A DNA stretch of 20,550 bases, from NCBI RefSeq assembly GCF_000003605.2, contig NW_003122907.1:461522-482071 (forward strand). The letters run 5' to 3'. This stretch comes from Saccoglossus kowalevskii (lineage: Eukaryota > Hemichordata > Enteropneusta > Harrimaniidae). Shown piece after piece: positions 11,901 through 19,400 of this stretch (positions are counted from its first letter, which is position 1; every line of letters begins with the position of its first letter). The notes under the pieces are model-generated. The model had not been told where the DNA came from, did not search any database, and worked only from the letters and a program-made list of their open reading frames with translations. A program made the position numbers and the translations under genes.

Positions 11901-13064
11901 GGTACAAAGCCCTCTCAACTTGGCAATTCGAGCCCTGTAAATGTGTACATGTACAATACTTGTGGTTTGCAACGCGCATAGTACTGTATGGTGACATCAT
12001 GCCAAGATCCCATTCAAATCTCATCTCGTAGATAGCGAGACTGATGCTACAACCTTTTGACATGAAATAGGCGGTTTGTAATAAAAACAATAAAACATGG
12101 ATTACCACATTCATAGTGAAAAAATGTAGTACATGAAAAATGTACAGAAAATATAGTTATCGTAATCCATCATATCGTGAGCAGCTATTTTGATCCACCT
12201 GAACATCCCAGGATTCTAGTTACCTCGGGCATGCGCATTCGCATTTTTCTGAATTGGAACGCTTATGTGACAGCGAGATTGAAACGGGATCTTGGTATCA
12301 TGTCACCATAGTGGCAAACACCAAGTAATGTACTTTTTTTTTTTGTACCTTTGATACTACCCATTGATGATTCTTACCACACCGTCAGTGGGCTTTCAAA
12401 GTGGTATTAAACATGTACATAAAACAAAAATAACCTAACAATGCAATTACATTAAAGACCATGTTATTTTTAGAAATATGATATGTTTGTTACAAAATTG
12501 TTCATGATAAGCAAAAACTGAAATTCACACACTAAGTCTTAGGCTTACATACAATACATTATCTCTTTATTATTTTATTATCTATTATCTCATTTTAATT
12601 GTATATGCCCCTCTTCAAGAGACATAGTTGGGGGCTGGAGTGATTAATATTAGGGGGTGGGTGGGGGTGGGGTTGAGGCTTAAACTCTTTACCATAAAAC
12701 ATAATCTTAGATCCATGGTAAATGCTACTACTAGTTAAATGAAGGTTAATACTTTCGATATCATGGAACTGTAATGGTGTGTGTTATAATTTGCATGTCA
12801 TAGATTTATTTCTGGTGTCCACTTACTAGCACCTTCTTTTCAAACCCGAATAATTTTGAATAATCTTCTGAACAAAGAAAACATCAAAACATTGTGTCTG
12901 CAGCGATTGCAGACGCGTGCTGGGTGGTTATTATGAGTTCAACATAAACACTACGTAAAACGTATTCCTTTACATACCTCCGAACCTATCATGTACCATT
13001 CTCCAGCTTCTAAAAGCTGAAATTTCTCCGGCTTTTTGCCGAACGTGCGTGAAGCCGCAGCCAT
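2888..13064 (-). CDS. SMARCB1: SMARCB1 (SNF5/INI1/BAF47), complete nine-exon coding region
   Basis: Core subunit of SWI/SNF (BAF) chromatin remodelers in the nucleus; in the family it anchors the complex to the nucleosome acidic patch. The coding exons, in transcript order, are 12978-13064, 11189-11300, 8950-9076, 6299-6433, 5461-5588, 4666-4835, 3452-3642, 3132-3263 and 2888-2927. Together they give 1122 bases and 373 residues (human isoform a has 385). Visible regions are the N-terminal winged-helix domain (about 1-105, with [20 protein letters not shown]), SNF5 repeat 1 (about 172-236, [10 protein letters not shown]), repeat 2 (254-317, [18 protein letters not shown]) and a basic C-terminal helix (about 346-366, [16 protein letters not shown]). 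The start at 13064 aligns with the human N-terminus and has A at -3 and G at +4. An in-frame ATG at 13088 would add eight residues. The gene is divergent from the phosphatase at 13480. No frame breaks are seen. Confidence 0.97.
3132..3263 (-). CDS. SMARCB1: SMARCB1 exon 8
   Basis: Completes S317 and runs to two bases of R361. It encodes [20 protein letters not shown], then [20 protein letters not shown] and DRNT. This is the start of the basic C-terminal helix that contacts the nucleosome acidic patch in the human complex. The length of 132 bases equals the human exon; the donor is GTGAGA. Confidence 0.96.
3452..3642 (-). CDS. SMARCB1: SMARCB1 exon 7 (SNF5 repeat 2)
   Basis: Encodes residues 254-316 plus two bases of S317. 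[18 protein letters not shown] and [20 protein letters not shown] form SNF5 repeat 2, the region that in human also contains the nuclear export signal. The length of 191 bases is the same as in human. The acceptor is CTCAG and the donor GTAAAT. Confidence 0.96.
3643..4665. other. SMARCB1 intron 6
   Basis: A 1,023-base intron between exons 6 and 7. It is AT-rich apart from a locally GC-richer stretch at about 4030-4260. I see no coding potential, RNA gene or clear inverted-repeat element. Short frames overlapping the exon edges are extensions of the real exons. Confidence 0.8.
4666..4835 (-). CDS. SMARCB1: SMARCB1 exon 6 (SNF5 repeat 1, second half)
   Basis: Encodes E197-K253: [20 protein letters not shown] followed by [15 protein letters not shown] and ending DQRVILK. 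It is 170 bases against 167 in human; the extra codon is an asparagine in [10 protein letters not shown]. It ends in phase 0 at a GTGAGT-type donor (GTGAG). Confidence 0.95.
4836..5460. other. SMARCB1 intron 5
   Basis: A 625-base AT-rich intron. I see no repeat, RNA gene or extra exon in it. Confidence 0.8.
5461..5588 (-). CDS. SMARCB1: SMARCB1 exon 5 (SNF5 repeat 1, first half)
   Basis: Completes C154 and runs through N196 plus one base. It encodes [12 protein letters not shown] and [20 protein letters not shown], the beginning of SNF5 repeat 1. The length of 128 bases and the phases match the human exon. The acceptor is TTGCAG and the donor GTAAGT. Confidence 0.96.
5589..6298. other. SMARCB1 intron 4
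   Basis: A 710-base intron with nothing recognisable. An opposite-strand open frame at 5466-5852 overlaps exon 5 and is a by-product of it. Confidence 0.8.
6299..6433 (-). CDS. SMARCB1: SMARCB1 exon 4
   Basis: Encodes residues 109-153 plus two bases of C154, including the invariant linker [19 protein letters not shown] and the basic [17 protein letters not shown]. The acceptor is TTGCAG and the donor GTAAGA. The HHLDAVP linker is almost unchanged from human, which makes the assignment to SMARCB1 secure. Confidence 0.96.
7968..8008. repeat. CATA/CAGA microsatellite
   Basis: Short tetranucleotide tract: repeated TACA, then CAGACATACAGACAGG. It lies between the last 155-base unit and the terminal hairpin of the repeat element, a position at which such elements often carry simple repeats. 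Confidence 0.7.
8022..8052. repeat. Terminal hairpin of the intron-3 element
   Basis: GACTCCC (8022-8028) pairs with GGGAGTC (8046-8052). Inside it TGTGC (8032-8036) pairs with GCACA (8040-8044) around a TTC loop. The result is a two-part stem with a small internal loop (TTT opposite C). Confidence 0.75.
8950..9076 (-). CDS. SMARCB1: SMARCB1 exon 3
   Basis: Completes codon 67 and runs to the first two bases of codon 109. It encodes [20 protein letters not shown] and the following [11 protein letters not shown], the end of the winged-helix region. The acceptor is CTTAG and the donor GTAAGC, with phase 2 at the 3' end. It joins in frame to exon 4 across a 2.5-kb intron full of repeats. Confidence 0.95.
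9146..9404. mobile_element. Candidate MITE with imperfect terminal inverted repeats
   Basis: The left end TAAAGGGACTATCTGATAGT and the reverse complement of the right end, TTAAAGGGTACTATAATCTG followed by ATAGTTTTG, share AAAGGG, ACTAT and ATCTGATAGTTT. The match is about 22 bases with a small gap. The element is about 259 bases, with no coding capacity and no clear target-site duplication. Confidence 0.45.
10268..10370. repeat. A-rich low-complexity tract
   Basis: Two oligo-A blocks (about 10269-10310, interrupted by GG, and an uninterrupted run at about 10351-10370) separated by unique sequence. They create the lysine-rich open frame seen on the plus strand here, which is therefore not a gene. 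Confidence 0.7.
11189..11300 (-). CDS. SMARCB1: SMARCB1 exon 2
   Basis: Encodes residues 30-66 plus the first base of codon 67 ([20 protein letters not shown] onward), bounded by an AG acceptor and a GTAAGT donor. At 112 bases it equals the human short splice form (139 minus 27). Reading past the donor meets an in-frame TAA within three codons, so the longer human-type form cannot be made by simple extension here. Confidence 0.95.
11951..12333. mobile_element. Foldback/MITE-like element with long imperfect inverted arms
   Basis: The left arm (about 11951-12026) and the reverse complement of the right arm (about 12271-12333) share GTACAaTACTTG, then TATGGTGACATcATgCCAAG, then ATCCC and CAATCTC-like text. 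The best block (TATGGTGACAT through GATCCC) is about 21 matches in 23. The left arm has about ten extra bases. The 245-base interior has no coding potential. Target-site duplications are not evident. Confidence 0.55.
12653..12672 (+). other. G-quadruplex-forming motif
   Basis: Four G-runs of 5, 3, 5 and 4 separated by single T residues, a near-ideal parallel quadruplex pattern. It sits in SMARCB1 intron 1, about 305 bases inside the donor. The G-rich strand is the template strand of SMARCB1, so the transcript itself is C-rich here and a DNA quadruplex, not an RNA one, would be expected. Confidence 0.7.
12978..13064 (-). CDS. SMARCB1: SMARCB1 exon 1 (coding part)
   Basis: Encodes residues 1-29, from [15 protein letters not shown] to MIGSE, and ends in phase 0 at a GTATGT donor. 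The exon lies at the start of the winged-helix domain. An in-frame TAA at 13110-13112 precedes it, so without upstream splicing the protein can begin only at 13088 or 13064. The 13064 start is preferred because it aligns with the family and has the stronger initiation context. Confidence 0.95.
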
Positions 13065-13068
13065 TTTG
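13057..13068 (-). promoter_or_regulatory. SMARCB1 start codon in a TISU/YY1-like context
   Basis: The minus-strand text CAAAATGGCTGC around the start codon differs at two positions from the TISU consensus SAASATGGCGGC, which overlaps the YY1 motif. TISU elements direct initiation with very short 5' leaders. If used, transcription would begin only a few bases upstream. This is a motif match only. Confidence 0.35.
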
Positions 13069-13479
13069 TTTGATGGACAAATTGTCATTACGCCCTCAGC
13101 GGTAGTGGGTTACTTTTAATCAATCAATTTTGAACAGAAAGCGAGAAATAATTAAAATTCGAATTATTGTTCTTACATAATTCGATATTTAATGAGGTTA
13201 TATGATTTATTGCGGTACACTAATAATCTACAAGTCACCTACAAAGAAATATGTATTGTCGGAAATTTACAGTTTCTTGGATAAGCTGTTATGTACGCGA
13301 AAACTGATGACGTTTTATGCAGCTGGCCTGGACTGGAGGTAGTGAGATCACTGGCAAGGAAGTGGATCGGCAATATTCAAGGCTCAAACTCTGTCACTTA
13401 CTTTAATTATTCCAACCCGTTTCCGGATCATTTTAGCCTTATTTATCAACAAGTGTGGACATAAAGAAGGCCTACAAAT
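13065..13479. promoter_or_regulatory. Probable bidirectional promoter between SMARCB1 and the 5-phosphatase gene
   Basis: Only 415 bases separate the two divergent start codons, so both transcription starts must lie here unless unseen upstream noncoding exons exist. I see no clear TATA box. TTCCGGAT at 13421-13428 carries an ETS core (CCGGAA on the minus strand), and TGACG at about 13305-13310 is a CRE half-site. Both 5' UTRs fall inside, and their borders cannot be read from the sequence. Confidence 0.65.
13421..13428 (-). promoter_or_regulatory. ETS-family core motif
   Basis: The minus strand reads ATCCGGAA, containing the CCGGAA ETS/GABP core, about 52 bases before the phosphatase start codon. 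ETS sites are common in bidirectional housekeeping promoters in animals. Single-motif evidence is weak. Confidence 0.3.
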
Positions 13480-13493
13480 ATGCGAAATTTTAG
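13480..13493 (+). CDS. INPP5K: 5-phosphatase exon 1 (14 coding bases)
   Basis: ATG CGA AAT TTT AG followed by a GTAAGT donor, encoding MRNF plus two bases of R5. Joining to the next acceptor keeps the frame directly into RVYACTWNVA. The A at -3 and the in-frame TAA at 13462-13464 support this as the true start. The exon is too short for ordinary ORF searches to find. Confidence 0.82.
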
Positions 13494-16400
13494 GTAAGTC
13501 ACCCAGGTAATGTAAATTGCAGTACATTTTTCAGTTTACGTTGAGACCGCGTGTACCATAACACAGATATAGCATGAAGGTAAAATCAGATATAGATACC
13601 GGTGTGCTTGTCATGAATTATAGGTCATGTAGTCTGGTTCCACTGTGTAGCCCCCCCCCCCCGAGTAAATATCATACACTTTTGCAACGACATGATCGAG
13701 GGCTATAGGTCAGTAGAATACAGAGGTTTGTTTACATTTGAATCGACCTTCCATGATCTATCCACAGTTCTTCTTTTCAGACGGGAATGTGATCTATCAA
13801 TGTTTTCCACCAGAGGGGAGGGGGCAGGTAGTAAATTGAGTTTTGTAATGCTATGGATTCTTTTATTTTTGTCGTCCATTCATTCATTTGGTGGTCAGTT
13901 TCCCTCACCAAAATATCAAGAATTTATAATTCATTTTTACTAGTACACATGTAATGTGTGAGGTTGTGATATAACCCAACCCAATTAACCCTAGCCTAAA
14001 ACATATTGCCTACCCCTAATTTTTTTTTGGCCAAACAGGAAAATATGATGCAAAATTACACAATATTTCAATGAGACTTAAGTGAAATTGAATTTATTAT
14101 TCTGAATTCTCGTCAAATTGGGAAGAATTTTCTTACTAGGTATGTTGTTTGTTTCAGAGTGTATGCTTGTACCTGGAATGTTGCCACTTTAGATCCACCT
14201 TCTCCAGAGCTCCTACGAGAACTATTACACTGCCAGGAGGAGGAAGAGGGGGAGGAGAAAGAACCTGATTTGTACGCCCTTGGGTTTCAAGAAGTCAGTG
14301 CCAAACCACATCATTTTGTGAGAGATGTGGTTGTTGATGACCCGTACACAGATTGTATCTGTAAACAACTATCTCCTAAAGGATATATAAAGGTTAGTGT
14401 GAATCAATAGTCTTGGGAAAAATGTCCTGAAATTGCAGTCATCCAATAATACAGTACAGTAAAGGGGGTAATTATTCACTGGGTTTTAATTTAGCTTATT
14501 TCGCTGACTGGAAAAATGCGCTAAATTAAAACCCAGTGAATATGTAAAATTTAGCATAGAACACATTATCTAAATGACGAAACTGTGAATTTAAAACCCA
14601 CTGAATATGCCAGAAATGGCAAATCAGTGGAATTTAAACCCAGTGAAAATTAGTCATTTTACAGTAATATCTTCATTGTGTTCATATTAAGCTTTTGAAT
14701 GAAATGCAATGCAGATGTGAAAAAGAACAAAAAGAGTAACGAAATTATATTCAAAATGTGAGAAAAACCATATGCATCTGAAAGATCATCCATGTGCAAT
14801 CAGAGAAAACTGTCTTCAACATTTTAACATGAGGTATTTGACTGGTCTTAAAAATTAGGTCAGAAAAAAAAATAATACATTAAAGAAGAAAAATAAATCC
14901 CAAAAAATAGAATAATTCTCGCACATGAAATGCAATTTTTTCACGTATAGTCTATATTCTTGCTAGCAGGGACTGTGCGCTCTGTTGTAAGCGCACCACA
15001 AATACGAAACTGTATCAAACATACTTGATAAAACCTTCTTTAATTCTTATTTGTTAGAGTAAAATGACCAATCTCAGTTTGATTAGTGACATTAAGCCAG
15101 GAAGTTGAATGTACCGGTACATTTAAAACTTTTGAACTGTAACAAGACTGCAAGGTTACACTTTCATTCACATCATTAATATTTCTATCATTCCTCAATA
15201 ACATTGTTATGATTATAAGATCTTACTAAAATTAGAACTGATGTCACAAACAGGAATATGGGAAACAGATCAAATGCTGACAATAAAGACATTCACATTT
15301 CTAAATACAGTCTGGGTTTTTAGTGTTTTGTGTTACATCAATTTATTTCATTATTTTTTATTAGATTAGAGACATACGTCTACAAGGCTTACTCTTGTTG
15401 GTCTTTGTGAAGCTACAACACGTACCATTTCTTAGAAATATACAAACCAATTACACAAGGACTGGATTAGGTGGATTATGGGTAAGTATTTTGTTCACCC
15501 ATCCCCATTGTAGTGCAATATTATGCTGTATTTCATTTACGGTAGTCTTGGTTTCAAAGGTCAAATATTGAACTTTGTCATCTGAACTCAAAGGTGGATG
15601 TTATGAAGTAGGTCAAACCTGTTTAAAATAAGATCTTAGTTTGATCTTTATTTTTAAATTTTTTTTTATTAAATATGTATTTAATTATTTATATTTATTA
15701 TACATTTTCTTTAACTTTATTTTTTTTAATTTTAATTTATTATTTATTTGCTGGCAGATTTTAAGAGTTTTGGTAATCACGACAGCCCAAAAAGATTCTG
15801 ACCCAATGCCCATATAAATCCTGTTCAAATCTCGCATAAGCTACAGCCAATCATAACTAGCTTTTTGGCCGACAGCGTATGCACTGGAGAAAATAATTAA
15901 CAAACAATGACAATGTACATTTTTGTACAAGAAAAAAGATTGTGTTGCGTGGCATTGGTTTCATTTTCAAGACAATCATCTCAATCAAAAGTTGGCCAGA
16001 GAAAATGCCAGAAAAAAGGTGGTTAGATACTCGTGTCAATTTTTCAATTGGCTTTGAATACTTTAAATTCAGCTGTCGGTCCATCAATCACTACTGCGAC
16101 AGACAATTTATTTAAAGTTGTATAACGGTCACCAGCACAAGGCGTCCATGCTTAATATTGGAGCAAGAAATATTTCCTGATCAATTGCGATATGGGGAAA
16201 TGTTTTATTACAATCCATATAAGTCAATTACTTAAATAAAGAGTAATTGTACATACAGCTACGGCTTTAATACCATAGACTATTTTGGCCCGTTCATCAA
16301 CAAAACATCATCTGTCTCCAGGGCAAGCGACCGCAAAAAGTTACCAGTGTTCGTTCAAAACAGTGGAAACAAATCTTCACTCCCAGAACAACCATGCAAA

Positions 16401-19400
16401 ATATCGACCTAACCTGTAACCATATGATCATAAAAATCATGGATGATTTTTGTTGCATTTATCAATGATAAACTTATCAAAAAGCCATGTTTTTCCCGAT
16501 TGTTTTCATCACTAACATCGGTAGAATCCACCATTTTATTTGAGTGTGTTTGTGATCTGTTTTTGATCGGTGACGTCACCAGGCGCGCTATAGAAGGGGA
16601 TTTTTGATTGGTTGAATGTATCAGTCAGAGGGGATTTCGTTGAAGTCTTTTTATATATGTGTTGTTTCAGATGAATGTGGATATAGTTGAAGTAATGCAA
16701 ACTAAGATGTATGTAATATTAATAAAAACAATTACAAATTATTAAAAATATATAGTAAAAATAAATTTTAATCAGATTGGATTCTGAGCATCATGTGCTC
16801 TCTTGCCTTTCTTCCTGCCTTGCTGCTTTGCCTCATTGCCTGCCTTGCCTGCCTGCTGCTGCCATTCATTCTCAACCAATGAAATTTACATCCTATTTCA
16901 TATAAGGATTTTACCTTGTCCATATCATTGTAGAGGAAGGTCAAGTACATGCTTGTTTTTGTAGTAAACCGATATGTTGTTTTCATTATGAGTATTAACC
17001 AAAAAAGTGACAAGTTTAGTTTTCCCACCTTTTTCAAAACTGGCTAGTATTTTATTTTGCTTGTATATATTACTGCACTATTATTTGGAAACTTTTATAC
17101 AATTCATGTTATATAATTATTTAAAGGAAATTGAGATTAATACAGTACATATAGAACTTGAGGAACATGAAAATTGATTAATTAGGGTTTCAAGCCCAAT
17201 TGATTCAAAACTATAATTGTTTCATTTATTATTATTTTTTCGCTGATTTTTCATCAAGCGTTTTGTCTACTCTGCTGTTCTGATTAGCTTGAAATTTGGT
17301 ATGATAGTGAAGTTTGATGTGATTTGGCGCATATCCTAAGTTCAGCCACATATATCACATGACCAGACCACCATCTTGAATTGAAATATTTTCAAATGTC
17401 GCTCTTGCATAATAGGGACATGCAACCAGTGCAGTATGATGCAATGCATGTCGTTTTGTTTTTCAGATTCAAAATGGCCGACTGGCAATTATTTTGTTTT
17501 AACAAATGCTGTTTCAGACGTATCTCTGACATTTCTGACCAATCACAATCACATTTCACACATACATCAAGTCTAGACAAATCATGTCTCACATATTTAC
17601 GTTCGGAGACTATTTTTGCCTGTAAATTGTGACCCCTTTGTTTTCATGGACAACACCAATGTGTATCAGTTTAAATATACAACTCATTGATATACATGTA
17701 CATGTATGCCCTCTAGTGGCAATGTTTGCAAATGCCCTTTTCTTTGGAAAACTAAAAAAAAAAATCTTTTGGTTTTTTTGGAATGCACAAATCCTATAAA
17801 AAGGGAAAAAAACTGTTGAGCCAATATGTTCCTAGCATTTTTTTCAATAATTGGATTTACAGATGGTGTCATTTTCTCTTATCAAGACAAGACTACTAGA
17901 TAGGTGATTTGTATGGGTCTCTTGATCTCGTAATCAATTTGATAAACAATGTAATTGTTTCTATGCAGGGGAATAAGGGAGCTGTTACTGTAAGATTTGG
18001 TTTGTATGGATACAGCGTGTGTCTGGTAAACTGCCATCTGGAAGCCCATTTAGAAGGCTGGAAGCTAAGAGACAGAGATTATTCTACCATTATTCGAGAT
18101 CAAGTCTTTGAAAATTGTCGTGCTAAAACTATACTTAATCATGAGTAAGTACATAGCCGGGGAGTCGTTACCTGCACATGTGACAGACGCCCTTAGCAAG
18201 TCATTGTTCACAAATAAGTGTCCACCCATGAACCTTTGCATTTGTTTGCATGCGCTGTTATCGTCCCTTAGAACTTCCCACGTATGTGCAGGTGACAACC
18301 TCTCAGCTTTAAGATAGAAGCCTACTCACAATTACTGAGAAGGTTGGTCATAAATAGCATGACAGTGTTCATTGGTTTATTATGTAAAATCATGAGCTTT
18401 TGTCCCATGGCACCATGAAACAGCATTCGTTTGTGTGTTACAGTGACGTATTTTGTGGATCTTGTCCTAATATTTTTCAAAAATCGCTATTTTTAGAATA
18501 ATTCCATAGAGCACAATGTGAAATAAAAATTGCATTTTTTTGACACTTTTTAAAATAATTTTCTTGAAAAAAGTACAAAAGTACTCCATCATTAACAGTA
18601 TGGTTTATGATTTTTTCAGCCTATGTCACCAGCCTACAATTTGAGATATGGCATAATATCTCTGCCATAGGACCATATGATAAAACCGTTATAATACTGC
18701 CAAAACAACCACTATCAACAAAAATACAACCAATCAAAATCGTAAATTAGGCTGGTGACCCCTAATTTTTTTTAAGTCAATATTCTTATCCTTGGCATAC
18801 AATTTTTTGTAAAATTAATAAATTACTTGAATTCATGAGTAGTCTTCTACCTTAAGGTAGAGTTATCCTCAATTTTGCAAATAATCACACTTTTATTATT
18901 GGATGCAGTTTACAATATATTTGATTTAGTCCATCTGTTTTATTGGATGTTAGAGGGCGCTCTACCTGCTGTGGTTGATGTTGTTAGTTCAAACGAACAA
19001 CTCATCCATTCCAGATGTTGTACATTGGTTAGTTGCAAAGTCTGGTGAAAAACCATGTAGGTTTACAAGTTATGTAAGATTTACAAATGGCATTTTCCTG
19101 TGTGTAGTTGCATTGTGTATAGTTCATGCCAGTATTGCACTGATTATTGCTTCTGATCTGTTGAAGGTATGCCTTCAATGTATAGCAAGTTTGTTCATGT
19201 GAGGTGTGGCCTTTATTTGAGAACAATTGCGCCCTCTATAGCTCTGTTATAGTTACCGTAAGTGTTTTCAGGAGTATCAGTCTTAGATCTCAGTGTTATA
19301 TATTTTTTGAGTGCGTACTTTTATGATATATTTTTTGAGTGGGTAATTTTATGATATATTATTTGAGTGCATACTTTTATGATATATTATTTGAGTATTG

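Larger units (their letters stand above)
11301..12977. other. SMARCB1 intron 1
   Basis: A 1,677-base intron. It contains a G-run near 11531-11543, a large imperfect inverted repeat (11951-12333) and a G-quadruplex candidate (12653-12672). The 110-residue open frame at 11782-12114 on the minus strand overlaps the inverted repeat and shows no known domain. Confidence 0.75.
14393..15364. other. 5-phosphatase intron 2
   Basis: A 972-base intron. Its first quarter is an inverted-repeat element (14452-14670) with a perfect 23-base hairpin. The remainder is AT-rich with nothing recognisable. Confidence 0.75.
15482..17968. other. 5-phosphatase intron 3
   Basis: A 2,487-base intron. It contains an AT-only stretch (about 15640-15751), a CRE palindrome (16569-16580), a CT-rich 'TGCC' tract (about 16799-16864), a CTCF-like site (17708-17720) and a 16-base palindrome of CATGTA words at about 17692-17707. 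The short open frames have no recognisable domains. Confidence 0.75.

Noticed and set aside
11782-12114. 110-codon minus-strand frame in SMARCB1 intron 1
   Set aside because: Overlaps an inverted-repeat element and has no family resemblance.
13092-13106. CTCF-like GAGGGCG text in the shared promoter
   Set aside because: One base is missing from the core spacing, so it does not fit the consensus.
18975-19202. Hydrophobic 75-codon frame in phosphatase intron 4 as an extra exon
   Set aside because: Including it would interrupt the catalytic domain between H180 and D181, where the known junction is perfect. It also lies between short inverted repeats.
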